45,400 nt of DNA from Desulfuromonadaceae bacterium (GCA_007134025.1 SLLR01000067.1:1-45400), one strand, 5' to 3'. Shown: positions 26,130 to 35,823, counted from the first letter of the stretch. Program-made: numbers and translations. Notes: generated by a model not told the origin, from the sequence alone.

Positions 26130-26350
26130 TTGTCGGCAAAAATGAATGCTGCAAGTTGCAGTCATTCCATTGTGAATTTTGCGGAAGCGTATCGCGAACC
26201 ATGCGTAGCCTGGCAGCAGGAAATAATACCGCTTTCAAGGCGGCGCCTTCAGGGCCGAGATGTCGTGAACAAGCCTCTGTACAGGTGCCGGAGATTGACC
26301 CCGGCCCCATGGTGTGGTACTAATTTTTAGCCGCTGGAGCGGCTTTTTTC
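26130..26350 (+). ncRNA. Candidate small RNA of about 220 nt
   Basis: A plus-strand transcript can be drawn from the possible promoter at 26094-26123 to the terminator at 26329-26349 without containing any gene. Inverted repeats inside it include 'tgcaagttgca', 'aaggcggcgcctt', 'cctctgtacagg' and gccgg...ccggc (26287-26306). Bases 'accatg' near the proposed 5' end could pair with 'catggt' near the 3' end. I could not match it to 6S RNA, tmRNA, SRP RNA, RNase P or a known riboswitch. It could instead be an attenuated leader of the TPR gene. Confidence 0.3.
26329..26349 (+). terminator. Intrinsic terminator with no gene upstream on its strand
   Basis: agccgct (26329-26335) and agcggct (26338-26344) form a short GC-rich hairpin followed directly by tttttt. 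The nearest upstream plus-strand gene ends 1.1 kb earlier, behind two opposite-strand genes. The terminator therefore implies an unannotated transcript. Confidence 0.75.
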
Positions 26351-26411
26351 CCTTCAAAAGAGCAATCAAACCGACCCTGATCAATCTGTTTCCCTTCTCC
26401 CTGGAGCCGGC

Positions 26412-28127
26412 ATGGCTGTCAAGTTGCTGTCTTTTCTTGTGTTGCTGGTCTTTGTGACCGGCTGTCCGAACCCGGTGGTGCGTTCGACACATGCCGATGC
26501 CCGGGCTGACGAAGGTGCGGATTATGTGTCGGCGCTTGATGATGACGAGGCCAGAGCGCTTTATTATTTCGGGTTGGCACGTCTGCTGACGGTTGATGGA
26601 GATTACCCGCAAGCGGTGGCGGCGTTGCGGGAAGCTTTGCAGCACGACCCCCGGTCTGTTTATCTGCGACTGTTTCTGGCTGAGCTCTATCTTTCTCTGG
26701 GGGAGATCGACGAGGCCGTCGCGGTTGCAGAGGAAGCCGGCATCCTCGCACCACTGGATTTTCGCCCTCATTTGCTGCTCGGCAATATCTTTTTCGAGCA
26801 AGGCCGGGATGAGGAAGCTATCCTGAGTCTGCGACAGGTAGCGGAACTGGAACCTGCTGAGTTGGACGCCCGATTACGGCTGGCCGTGGCCTATGCTCGC
26901 AGCGGTGACGAAGCCAAGGCAGTGATGCTTCTCGAGACTCTGTGGCAGCAGAATCCCGATTATCTGCTGGCTGGACTGACCCTCGCCCGGGTCTGTCGGG
27001 AAGTTGGTCATTTAGACCGGGCCGAGGAGGTCTACTGGAATTTACTGGAGACCTATCCGGATCTGGACGCGGTGAGTCTGGAATTGTCCGGTCTTTACCA
27101 GTCCCGGGGCGATTTTGTCGCGGCCACGGAGGTATTGCGCCAGGCTTTGCAGCGCAATCCGGACAATGTAGCGCTGCGCCTGTATCTGGTGCGGCAAAGA
27201 CTGGCGGTTTCGGATTATTCAGGAGCGCTACAGGAAATTGATGAAGTGATCGACCGTTATCCTGGTGAAGCAGAGGGCTACCGCCTGCGCGGTCTGATTC
27301 TTATGGACCAGGGGGACTGGGACCAAGCGGTCGCTTCTTTTCGGAATGTTCTGGAATTGGAGCCGGAGGCAGACCCGGTTCGGTTTCATCTGGGGACGGC
27401 TTTGGAGCGCAGCCTGAAGTGGGAAGAGGCGCTGGAGGTCTTTGCCGATATTCCTCCCGAATCGGAACTGTTTGCCGACGCCACCAGTCATATGGCCTAT
27501 CTGCTGCGTCGTCTGGACCGGATCGATGAAGCCATAAACCTTTTGCGAACGCGTTTTGAACTGTTGCCTCCGCGGATCGAAATCACGGCTTTTTTTGCCT
27601 CCCTGTATCAGGAACTGGGTCGACTCAAAGAGGCCCGTGAGGTGCTGAAAGAAGGAGTGCAAAGGTTCCCGGTAAGTGCTGAACTGCACTACTATCTCGG
27701 CCTGGTCCAACATGATGACGGATTGTTTGATGACGCTGTGGATTCCATGCGCCGGGCTATCGAACTGGACGGCGAGCATGCCGAGGCGCTGAACTTTCTG
27801 GCCTATACCTTTGCTGAGAAGCGGATACATCTCGATGAAGCTCTAGACCTCGCTCGACGCGCCGTGGCCCTGGACAATGCCGCCCATATACTGGACACGC
27901 TGGGATGGGTCTACTTCCAGCTTGGCCGGTTCGAAGAGGCACGCCCGGAGCTTGAGGCGGCGGCGGCGCTTATGCCTGATGACGCGGTGGTTCAGGAACA
28001 CCTGGGGGATCTGTACCGGGCTCTGGGCCTTTTCGAACGGGCACGTCGTGCCTATCTGAGGGCTTTGGAGCATACCCAGGAGGGCTCCGAGCTGGAAACC
28101 AAATTGGAGGAGCTGCCCCATGAGTGA
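26412..28127 (+). CDS. TPR-repeat lipoprotein
   Basis: A 571-residue protein with a lipoprotein signal peptide (hydrophobic 'LLSFLVLLVFVTG', then the lipobox cysteine at residue 17 in 'VTGCPNP'). It would be lipidated by Lgt and anchored at a membrane. The rest is almost entirely tetratricopeptide repeats, more than ten helical hairpins such as 'DYPQAVAALREALQHDPRS' and 'AHILDTLGWVYFQLGRFEEA'. TPR proteins are scaffolds for protein complexes; the partners here are unknown. Its stop is overlapped by the next lipoprotein gene, which suggests joint expression and possibly a shared envelope role. Confidence 0.85.
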   Translation: MAVKLLSFLVLLVFVTGCPNPVVRSTHADARADEGADYVSALDDDEARALYYFGLARLLTVDGDYPQAVAALREALQHDPRSVYLRLFLAELYLSLGEIDEAVAVAEEAGILAPLDFRPHLLLGNIFFEQGRDEEAILSLRQVAELEPAELDARLRLAVAYARSGDEAKAVMLLETLWQQNPDYLLAGLTLARVCREVGHLDRAEEVYWNLLETYPDLDAVSLELSGLYQSRGDFVAATEVLRQALQRNPDNVALRLYLVRQRLAVSDYSGALQEIDEVIDRYPGEAEGYRLRGLILMDQGDWDQAVASFRNVLELEPEADPVRFHLGTALERSLKWEEALEVFADIPPESELFADATSHMAYLLRRLDRIDEAINLLRTRFELLPPRIEITAFFASLYQELGRLKEAREVLKEGVQRFPVSAELHYYLGLVQHDDGLFDDAVDSMRRAIELDGEHAEALNFLAYTFAEKRIHLDEALDLARRAVALDNAAHILDTLGWVYFQLGRFEEARPELEAAAALMPDDAVVQEHLGDLYRALGLFERARRAYLRALEHTQEGSELETKLEELPHE

Positions 28128-28932
28128 GTGCCCGAAACAGGGGGGTGTAACGCCGCTCCGGCGAGGCGGGTATGGACTGGGTGCCATGTCCCTGCTGGGC
28201 CTGCTGCCTTTGCTGCTGGCCCATTGCGCTCCGGTTCCGAAACCACAACCGCCGCCGCTTCTGGATGAAGCGGCCCTAGTCCGGCGACTGCAGGATAACG
28301 CCGGAGCCTGGCAGACCCTGAAGGGCATGACGCGCATGCGTACCGTGACCGAGAGCGGTTCGGCGTCGGCCCGCCAGGCCCTGATGCTGGCCAAGCCGGA
28401 CTCCCTGCGCGCCGAGGTGATCAGCCCTTTTGGTCAGCCACTGCTGCTGGTGGCTGCCCATGAAGGCGCAATGCAGGTTTATCTGCCCCGGGAGCAGCGC
28501 TTTCTGGAGGGCGTCGCGAGCCCCTGGCAGATCGCCCGGTTGACCGGAACGCCTCTCACCGCAGAGCAGTTGGTGCGTCTGGCGCTTTACGACGTGCCGC
28601 TGATTGCCCATGAAACCACCAGCCTGGAGGTCCGTGTCCAGGGTTATGTTTTGTATCTGACGGGAACCGTGGACGCCCAGCGCCTTGATTTTGATGAGGC
28701 CGGCCGACTCACCGGGACGGTCTATTTTCGTGACGGTGCGTCCCTGCTGGAAGTTCATTACAGTCGTTTTGACCGGGAACGGGGAGATTTTCCCCTGGAG
28801 GTGGCCGTGTCAACGCCGCAAGGCAGCCGTTTTTCCCTGAGTTACAGCGACGTGCAGCTGAACAGGGAAATCGCTGTTGAACGATTCGGCTTGCAGCTTC
28901 CGGCCGGGGTTGCGGTGGAGCCCCTGCCATGA
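28120..28932 (+). CDS. DUF4292-type lipoprotein (LolA/LolB-like fold expected)
   Basis: A 270-residue protein starting at ATG 28120, overlapping the TPR gene by 8 bp. A signal peptide with a hydrophobic stretch 'LGLLPLLLAHC' ends in a lipobox cysteine near residue 36. The long basic N-region means an internal ATG at 28186 is possible. The mature part is beta-rich, with 'LKGMTRMRTVTESG' and 'DSLRAEVISPFGQPLLLV' typical of outer-membrane-directed DUF4292/LolB-like proteins. The fold assignment is by pattern, not by search. It overlaps the next gene by 4 bp, so three envelope genes are tightly coupled. Confidence 0.65.
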   Translation: MSECPKQGGVTPLRRGGYGLGAMSLLGLLPLLLAHCAPVPKPQPPPLLDEAALVRRLQDNAGAWQTLKGMTRMRTVTESGSASARQALMLAKPDSLRAEVISPFGQPLLLVAAHEGAMQVYLPREQRFLEGVASPWQIARLTGTPLTAEQLVRLALYDVPLIAHETTSLEVRVQGYVLYLTGTVDAQRLDFDEAGRLTGTVYFRDGASLLEVHYSRFDRERGDFPLEVAVSTPQGSRFSLSYSDVQLNREIAVERFGLQLPAGVAVEPLP

Positions 28933-30572
28933 GCCGTGCACTGAGTAGATGCCGGTTGTTGCGCTGGCTGATGACGTTCTGCTGCCTGCTGGCCATCGGT
29001 GCCTGCGACCGCCGGGACCAGGAGCTTTCGGTGCAGGCGGAGGACGCTCCACCCGCAGCTGGGGACACCATCCTCATCGGTTCCGGCGCCGATGCCGTGA
29101 CCCTGTTGCCGGTATTGGCCAGCGACAGTACTTCCGCCGACATCAACGGCCTGGTTTACAATGGTCTGGTCCGTTACGACAAGAATCTTGAAATCGAAGG
29201 AGTGCTGGCCGAGTCCTGGGAGGTTTCCGAAGACAATCGGGTACTCACGTTTCACCTGCGCCGGGATGTGCTGTGGCATGACGGTGCTCCTTTTACCGCC
29301 GATGATGTCCTTTTTACCTATGAACTGCTGGTAGACCCCGAAACGCCCACGGCCTATGCCGATCGCTACCGGCAGGTGGCGGAGGCGCAAGTTCTCGACA
29401 GGTACACTTTTCGAGTGCGTTACTACGAGCCACTGGCGCCGGCCCTTATCAGCTGGGCTTTTCCGGTTCATCCCCGCCACCTGCTGGAGGGAGTCGAGCT
29501 GACCCGCACCACCCTGGCCAGCCGCCCGGTGGGAACCGGACCCTATCGCCTGGTGGACTGGAGGCGGGGCGAACGCATCGTGCTGGAGGCCAACCCGGAC
29601 TACTTTGAGGGGCCGCCCTATATTCATCGGGTTCTTTACCGGGTCATTCCCGACTCGACGACCATGTTTCTGGAGCTTCAGTCCGGTGGCCTCGACTACA
29701 TGGGCCTGACCCCTCTGCAGTATGCCATGCAGACCGATACGCCGGCCTTTCGGCGGCGGTTTCGCAAATACCGTTATCCTGCCTTCGCCTACACCTACCT
29801 TGGTTACAACCTGCAACGGCCCCTGTTTCAGGATCGGCGGGTTCGACAGGCGCTCTCCTACGCCATCGACAAACAGGAAATCATCGACGGCGTGCTGCTC
29901 GGCCTGGGTCAGGTCGCCGACGGACCCTATACGCCGGGAAGCTGGGTTCATCATCCGCAACTGCGGCAGTACGATTACAATCCCGGGCGGGCCCGGGAGC
30001 TGCTGGCCGAAGCCGGCTGGAGCGATGGCAACGGCGACGGCTTTCTGGAACGGGACGGCCGGCCGCTGGCTTTTACCATCGTCACCAATCAGGGCAACGA
30101 TCAGCGGGTCAAGGCCGGAGAAATCATTCAGCGCCGTCTTGCCGAGGTGGGTGTGCAGGTGCGATTGCGGGTGGTGGAATGGGCGACCTTTCTCAACGAG
30201 TTCATTAACCCCGGAAATTTCGACGCCACCATTCTGGGCTGGAGCGGAGGCATCGATCCGGATGTCTATAATGTCTGGCATTCCAGCAAGACCGGGCCGG
30301 GCGAACTTAATTTTATCGGTTTCAAGAACGAGGAGGTGGATGAGCTACTGGAGCAGGGGCGGCGAACCTTCGACCTGCAGGAGCGCCAGAGAATCTACCG
30401 CCGGTTTCAGGAAATTCTGGCTGAGGAGCAGCCCTATACCTTTCTGTATGTGCCCGAAAGCCTGCCGGTGGTGGCGGCGAGGTTCCGCGGCATCGAACCG
30501 GCTCCCGCCGGGATCATGTACAACTTTATTCGCTGGTACGTGCCTGCTGAAGAACAGAAATACCATCGATGA
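28929..30572 (+). CDS. Peptide ABC transporter substrate-binding lipoprotein (SBP family 5)
   Basis: A 547-residue extracytoplasmic solute-binding protein of the DppA/OppA type. The lipobox is 'LLAIGACDRRD'. The mature part has the family 5 signature 'LAESWEVSEDNRVLTFHLR', 'DVLWHDGAPFTADDVLFTYE', 'VRQALSYAIDKQEIID' and, near the end, 'NEEVDELLEQGRRTFD'. It delivers peptides or similar solutes to the permeases encoded next (30621 and 32747). No ATP-binding subunit gene is in the window. It starts inside the stop of the preceding gene (ATGA). Confidence 0.9.
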   Translation: MSRALSRCRLLRWLMTFCCLLAIGACDRRDQELSVQAEDAPPAAGDTILIGSGADAVTLLPVLASDSTSADINGLVYNGLVRYDKNLEIEGVLAESWEVSEDNRVLTFHLRRDVLWHDGAPFTADDVLFTYELLVDPETPTAYADRYRQVAEAQVLDRYTFRVRYYEPLAPALISWAFPVHPRHLLEGVELTRTTLASRPVGTGPYRLVDWRRGERIVLEANPDYFEGPPYIHRVLYRVIPDSTTMFLELQSGGLDYMGLTPLQYAMQTDTPAFRRRFRKYRYPAFAYTYLGYNLQRPLFQDRRVRQALSYAIDKQEIIDGVLLGLGQVADGPYTPGSWVHHPQLRQYDYNPGRARELLAEAGWSDGNGDGFLERDGRPLAFTIVTNQGNDQRVKAGEIIQRRLAEVGVQVRLRVVEWATFLNEFINPGNFDATILGWSGGIDPDVYNVWHSSKTGPGELNFIGFKNEEVDELLEQGRRTFDLQERQRIYRRFQEILAEEQPYTFLYVPESLPVVAARFRGIEPAPAGIMYNFIRWYVPAEEQKYHR

Positions 30573-30620
30573 TGAGCAAAAAAACGGCTAAAAGCAAAAG
30601 GTTGGAATAAAAAAGCTGAT

Positions 30621-31595
30621 ATGCTTTCTTATCTTTTCAAACGACTCGTGTTGATGGTCCCGCTGCTGCTGGGTATCACCCTGGTGTCTTTTGTGGTGAT
30701 CCACCTGGCCCCCGGCGAACCCACCGACCTGCAGACCCAGCTCAACCCCGAGATCAGCGCCGAACTGCAGCAGCGACTGCGGGCCCAGTACGATCTGGAT
30801 CGGCCGCTGCTGGTGCAGTATGGCAAGTGGCTGGGGCGACTGGTACGTCTCGATTTTGGCGATTCCTTTTCTCAGGATCGTCGCCCGGTGACCGCCAAGA
30901 TCGCCGAACGTCTGCCCATCACCATCCTGATCAACGTCCTTTCCATCAGCCTGATTCTGGCGGTGGCGGTGCCGGTGGGCATTCTGGCCGCTGTGCGGCG
31001 CAACTCGCCCTTTGACCGTCTCACCACCCTGTTGGTCTTTATCGGTTTTGCCACACCGTCTTTCTGGCTGGCCCTGTTGCTCATGGATCTCCTCGGAGTG
31101 CGCTACGGTTTGTTGCCGGTGGTCGGTCTCAAGTCCCTTGGCTACGACTATCTGAGTTTTCCCGGCCGCGTTCTGGACATTCTGCGCCACCTGGTACTGC
31201 CCGTTTTTGTGTCGGCTTTTGGCGGCCTGGCCGGTTTTTCCCGATATATGCGGGCCAATATGCTTGAGGTCATTCGGCAGGATTATATTCTCACCGCGCG
31301 GGCCAAAGGGCTTACGGAGCGGCGGGTGATCGGCCATCATGCCCTGCGCAATGCGTTGTTGCCGGTTATCACCATCCTCGGCCTGTCGGTGCCGGGGTTG
31401 ATCGGCGGCAGCGTTATTTTTGAGACGATCTTTGCCATTCCCGGTATGGGCAAGCTTTTTTATGACGGGGTGATGATGCGGGATTATCCCCTGATTATGG
31501 GGATACTGGTGATCGGGGCGATACTGACCCTGATCGGCAATCTGCTCGCCGATCTGGGCTACGCCCTGGCCGATCCCAGAATACGACGGGGCTGA
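30621..31595 (+). CDS. Peptide ABC transporter permease, DppB/OppB type
   Basis: A 324-residue inner-membrane permease with about six helices. The N-terminus '[20 protein letters not shown]' and '[15 protein letters not shown]' is classical DppB. The EAA loop that contacts the ATPase lies near '[20 protein letters not shown]', followed by '[14 protein letters not shown]'. It lies 48 bp after the binding protein gene. Its partner permease (DppC type) comes only after an intervening galE gene. The ribosome site before ATG 30621 is weak. Confidence 0.92.
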   Translation: MLSYLFKRLVLMVPLLLGITLVSFVVIHLAPGEPTDLQTQLNPEISAELQQRLRAQYDLDRPLLVQYGKWLGRLVRLDFGDSFSQDRRPVTAKIAERLPITILINVLSISLILAVAVPVGILAAVRRNSPFDRLTTLLVFIGFATPSFWLALLLMDLLGVRYGLLPVVGLKSLGYDYLSFPGRVLDILRHLVLPVFVSAFGGLAGFSRYMRANMLEVIRQDYILTARAKGLTERRVIGHHALRNALLPVITILGLSVPGLIGGSVIFETIFAIPGMGKLFYDGVMMRDYPLIMGILVIGAILTLIGNLLADLGYALADPRIRRG

Positions 31596-32682
<1,087 letters not shown>

Positions 32683-32746
32683 AATTCAGGAACAATATCC
32701 TAAGTAATTAAAAAACAATGATTATTTATTCAGGGTCGGCTGGAGT

Positions 32747-33619
32747 ATGAACATTATTTCAACGCAGGAAAAGGCCAAATCCTCCTTCTGGCGCCATCTC
32801 TTCTGGCCCCGGTTACGCCGTAACCGCATGGCCATGGCCGGCGCCTGTATCGTGCTGAGCATGGCGATTCTGGCCTTGCTGGCGCCTTTTCTGGTCCGGG
32901 ATCCGGGCCATATCGATGTGACCCTGCGATTGCAGGCGCCGAGCTTGCGCTATCCCCTCGGTACCGACGATTTGGGCCGCGACGTGCTGGCCCGGATCCT
33001 CTACGGCGGTCGTATTTCGCTGCTGGTCGGTTTCGTGGCGGTGGGGATCGCCAGCACCATCGGCACGGTTCTGGGCGCCCTGGCGGGTTATTACGGACGC
33101 TGGGTCGATGGAGTGATCATGCGCTTTGTCGACATCATGTTGTGTTTTCCCAGTTTTTTTCTGATTCTGGCGGTGGTGGCCTTTCTCGAGCCGTCTATCT
33201 GGAACATCATGGCCATTATCGGCCTGACCGGCTGGATGGGCGTGGCCCGACTGGTCCGTGCCGAGTTTCTGTCCTTGCGGGAAAGGGATTTCGTGCTCGC
33301 AGCACGGGCCGCCGGGGCCCGCGATCGGCGAATCATTTTTTTGCACATTCTGCCCAACGCCTTTTCACCGTTGCTGGTTTCCGCCACCCTTGGAGTAGCC
33401 GGCGCGATTCTGACCGAAAGTGCCCTGTCGTTTCTTGGCATTGGCGTGCAGCCGCCGACACCTTCCTGGGGCAACATGCTGATTGTGGGCAAGCAGACCC
33501 TCGGCAGCGCCTGGTGGTTGTCGGCCTTCCCCGGTCTGGCGATTCTGCTGACGGTGCTGGGCTACAATCTGCTTGGCGAGGGGATTCGTGACGCCCTGGA
33601 CCCCCGCCTCAGAGGATAA
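32747..33619 (+). CDS. Peptide ABC transporter permease, DppC/OppC type
   Basis: A 290-residue permease, the usual partner of the DppB-type gene at 30621. The N-terminus 'RLRRNRMAMAGACIVLSMA' and the OppC-type block 'RYPLGTDDLGRDVLARILYG' are clear. The EAA loop is in 'RERDFVLAARAAGARDRRII' and 'ALSFLGIGVQPPTPSWG' is near the C-terminus. It ends 'NLLGEGIRDALDPRLRG', as is typical. Spacing to galE is 89 bp of AT-rich DNA. No ATPase genes follow; the next gene is a SEC-C protein. Confidence 0.93.
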   Translation: MNIISTQEKAKSSFWRHLFWPRLRRNRMAMAGACIVLSMAILALLAPFLVRDPGHIDVTLRLQAPSLRYPLGTDDLGRDVLARILYGGRISLLVGFVAVGIASTIGTVLGALAGYYGRWVDGVIMRFVDIMLCFPSFFLILAVVAFLEPSIWNIMAIIGLTGWMGVARLVRAEFLSLRERDFVLAARAAGARDRRIIFLHILPNAFSPLLVSATLGVAGAILTESALSFLGIGVQPPTPSWGNMLIVGKQTLGSAWWLSAFPGLAILLTVLGYNLLGEGIRDALDPRLRG

Positions 33620-33662
33620 CCCCGGCGCTTGCCCCGGCTGCTTCTGAGAGATAAGGATGCAA

Positions 33663-34169
33663 ATGAAATCAGGACGTAACGATCTCTGCCTCTGCGGCAG
33701 TGGTCGCAAATACAAAAAGTGCTGTCTGGCAAGCGGTGTTGCGCCGATTCCCGCCGCTCTGTCTCCGGCACAACTGGTGGAGGCTCGGCGGCAGGCTTTT
33801 GACCGTGGAGATTTTGAATTTATTTACGATTCCTATCACTGCGAATCGCCCTTTCGGGTACACTTTCCCGAACGGGCCGCCTATCTCAGCTATGCCTGCC
33901 AGCAGTTGTGCGATCGTTACCGGATTGTGGATTGCCGAATACTGGGGGAGGATAGGCCTTCCACAGATGAATCCAGGGTGTTGTTTTATCTCGACATGTA
34001 CTCGGGTAACGAGCAGCATGAGAGTCTGGAGTTATCCCGCTTTTTGCTGACCACCGATGGCTGGCGTTATCATTCGGGGCACAAGATTGACCGGCGGCAA
34101 TGTCCGGGTCCGCTGGAATTCATCTCCATCTCCCAGGTTGAAGCCCTGGCCGACGGTATCTGTTTCTAG
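33663..34169 (+). CDS. SEC-C motif, YchJ-like protein
   Basis: A 168-residue protein starting at ATG 33663, 5 nt after 'ataagga'. The ATG at 33657 overlaps that site and is less likely. The N-terminus holds a zinc-binding SEC-C motif, 'NDLCLCGSGRKYKKCC', also found at the tail of SecA. The remainder has the layout of the UPF0225/YchJ NTF2-like domain ('ARRQAFDRGDFEFIYDSYH' and 'LELSRFLLTTDGWRYHSG'). Function is unknown. It sits alone between the permease gene and mutM. Confidence 0.75.
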   Translation: MKSGRNDLCLCGSGRKYKKCCLASGVAPIPAALSPAQLVEARRQAFDRGDFEFIYDSYHCESPFRVHFPERAAYLSYACQQLCDRYRIVDCRILGEDRPSTDESRVLFYLDMYSGNEQHESLELSRFLLTTDGWRYHSGHKIDRRQCPGPLEFISISQVEALADGICF

Positions 34170-34194
34170 TCATAGTGGCTGACCGGAGATTGTA

Positions 34195-35010
34195 ATGCCA
34201 GAACTGCCGGAAGTTGAAACTATTCGCCGTGGTATCGAGCCTTTTATCGTGAATAACCGGGTCTGCCGGGTTCTGCTGCGAACACCGAAACTGCGTTGGC
34301 CGGTGCCTGCCGATCTGGACCGCCGTCTTGGCGGTCAGGTCGTGCAACGGGTCGAACGGCGGGCCAAGTATCTGCTATTGCGTACCGCCGTCGGCACTTT
34401 GCTGATTCATCTGGGCATGAGCGGTTATCTGCGGACTCTGCAAGGGGATCAACCGCCCGGAAAGCACGACCACGCCGATATTCTGTTTGATGACGGTTTT
34501 TGTCTGCGACTCAATGATGCCCGTCGCTTCGGCGCGTTGCTGTGGCTGGAGGGAGATCCCCAACGGCACCCCTTGTTGGCCGGCCTCGGCCCCGAACCCC
34601 TGTCTGCGGAACTGAGCGGCGAAGTCCTGTTTAAAAAGGGCCGTGGACGGCGTCTGGCGGTCAAGTCCTTTATCATGGACTCCCGAATCGTCGTGGGGGT
34701 CGGCAACATCTACGCCAGCGAAGCCCTGTTTGTCGCCGGTATCGACCCGAGCCGAGCCGCCGGCCGTATCAGCCGGCAACGCTATCGGCGTCTGGCGGCG
34801 GCGATTCGCGAGGTGCTGCAGCGGGCGATTGCCGCCGGGGGTACCACTTTGCGGGATTTCAGCGACCAGCAGGGCCGGCCCGGTTATTTTGCCCAGCAGT
34901 TGCAGGTCTACGGGCGCGCCGGCGAGGCCTGTACGGTCTGCGGTCAGCCGATCGTCAAAATCATTCTTGGGCAGCGTGCCAGCTATTTTTGTTCCCGTTG
35001 CCAGAACTGA
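34195..35010 (+). CDS. mutM: Formamidopyrimidine-DNA glycosylase
   Basis: Removes 8-oxoguanine and formamidopyrimidines. The 271-residue protein begins MPELPEVETIRRGI, supplying the catalytic N-terminal proline and Glu after Met removal. The conserved lysine is in 'VERRAKYLLL', the helix-two-turn-helix region is 'GVGNIYASEALFVAGIDPSR', and the C-terminal zinc finger uses 'CTVCGQPI' and 'YFCSRCQN'. The zinc finger and MPELPEVE start distinguish it from Nei. The start is ATG 34195 with 'cggaga'. Confidence 0.97.
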   Translation: MPELPEVETIRRGIEPFIVNNRVCRVLLRTPKLRWPVPADLDRRLGGQVVQRVERRAKYLLLRTAVGTLLIHLGMSGYLRTLQGDQPPGKHDHADILFDDGFCLRLNDARRFGALLWLEGDPQRHPLLAGLGPEPLSAELSGEVLFKKGRGRRLAVKSFIMDSRIVVGVGNIYASEALFVAGIDPSRAAGRISRQRYRRLAAAIREVLQRAIAAGGTTLRDFSDQQGRPGYFAQQLQVYGRAGEACTVCGQPIVKIILGQRASYFCSRCQN

Positions 35011-35076
35011 GTTGGTGGGGACGGTCTGCGCCGCAACCTTCATCACCCCCTGCCGGCGATTATGGAAAGAGAGAGT

Positions 35077-35505
35077 ATGGATAATTTTGGTTTTGTCCTG
35101 CCTTACCGGGTACGTATCAGTGACATCAATTATGGCGGCCATGTGAGCAACGCGGCGGTTCTGAATTTTTTTCAGGACGCCCGCATCGGTTATCTGCAGC
35201 AGCTCGGTTCTTTCAGCGAGACGGATATCGGTGGCTGCGGCATTATTCTGCCCGAAGCGCATGTTCACTACAGGGCAGAGATGTTTCTTGGGGATGAGCT
35301 GCAGATCGGCGTGCGCATCGAGGAACTGAGGCGTTCTTCACTGATCATGAGATATCGCATCGAACGGCAGGGCACGGTGACCGCCGAAGGCACCACCGCC
35401 CTGGTGGCCTTTGACTACCGGCAACGCAAACCCCGCCGACTGCCCGATACTTTTCGGCAGGCGGTGATCGCTCTGGAGCGACTGCCTTTGGAATCCTGTC
35501 GGTAA
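35077..35505 (+). CDS. Acyl-CoA thioesterase, 4HBT hotdog family
   Basis: A 142-residue hotdog thioesterase resembling 4-hydroxybenzoyl-CoA thioesterase/YbgC types: 'YRVRISDINYGGHVSNAAVL' has the D-x-x-x-x-G-H-V-x-N pattern of the active site, then 'EAHVHYRAEMFLGDELQIGV'. The start is taken at ATG 35077, after 'gaaagagaga'. An in-frame ATG at 35062 would add five residues but lacks a ribosome site. The substrate is unknown. The small zinc-ribbon gene follows by 33 bp. Confidence 0.82.
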   Translation: MDNFGFVLPYRVRISDINYGGHVSNAAVLNFFQDARIGYLQQLGSFSETDIGGCGIILPEAHVHYRAEMFLGDELQIGVRIEELRRSSLIMRYRIERQGTVTAEGTTALVAFDYRQRKPRRLPDTFRQAVIALERLPLESCR

Positions 35506-35538
35506 CGGCCTCCGGCGGGCGAGAAAGGAGCACACTCT

Positions 35539-35742
35539 ATGGAAGAGTTTCGTATCTGTCCACAATGTGGTTACGGACGGGGTTTTCATGTCTATTTCAA
35601 GCCGCAAGGTGCCCGCCACGGCATCGGCCTGATCTGCCCCTCCTGCGGAAGAGCTTATGATATTGGCTGGCTGGTTCAGCGCCTGGAAGGGGAGCCGGAA
35701 ACTGGTCCCTGCTTCAACAGTGGCGACGACAATAATAGTTGA
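35539..35742 (+). CDS. Small zinc-ribbon protein of unknown function
   Basis: A 67-residue protein behind 'aaaggag'. Two CxxC pairs, 'CPQCGYGRGF' (Cys8, Cys11) and 'CPSCGRAYDIGW' further on, form a zinc-ribbon-like pattern; a later single cysteine is in the tail 'TGPCFNSGDDN'. I do not recognise a named family. It precedes the Fe-S/cysteine operon, and the proposed IscR-type operator overlaps its stop codon, so it belongs to the upstream transcript. Confidence 0.65.
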   Translation: MEEFRICPQCGYGRGFHVYFKPQGARHGIGLICPSCGRAYDIGWLVQRLEGEPETGPCFNSGDDNNS

Positions 35743-35767
35743 CGCTTTTGCTCAGGTATGTTACTCA
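35735..35767 (+). promoter_or_regulatory. IscR-type operator with overlapping promoter for cysE-iscR-iscS
   Basis: Bases 35735-35759 match 21 of 25 positions of the type 1 IscR box as I recall it (ATASYYGACTRWWWYAGTC, then RRSTAT). The left half reads ATAGTTGAC, then a T-rich centre, then TCAGGTAT. Inside it, TTGACG (35739-35744) can serve as a -35, with a 17-bp spacer to TACTCA (35762-35767) preceded by TGT as an extended -10. Apo/holo-IscR binding here would repress the operon when Fe-S supply is sufficient. Confidence 0.65.
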
Positions 35768-35823
35768 TGGGCGGAGATCGGCTCATGGGAAGGGCCGTTG
35801 CGGCTACAGAAAAGGAGGCCCTG

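Larger units (their letters stand above)
25944..26411. other. 468-bp intergenic region between divergent STAS and TPR genes
   Basis: No convincing coding sequence was found on either strand. Contents: the leader hairpin of the STAS gene at 25955-25974; a possible plus-strand promoter (TTGGAT 26094-26099, 18-bp spacer, CATAAT 26118-26123); several small inverted repeats; and a clear intrinsic terminator at 26329-26349. The last about 60 bp lead to the TPR gene, with only a weak ribosome site ('ctggag'). Confidence 0.6.

Noticed and set aside
26130-26350. 6S RNA, tmRNA, SRP RNA, RNase P RNA or GEMM riboswitch
   Set aside because: None of the conserved core sequences of these RNAs could be recognised, so only an unnamed candidate is reported.
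32713-32731. Fur-box-like AT-rich sequence before the DppC-type gene
   Set aside because: Only about 10 of 19 positions agree with the Fur consensus, which is expected in AT-rich spacer DNA.
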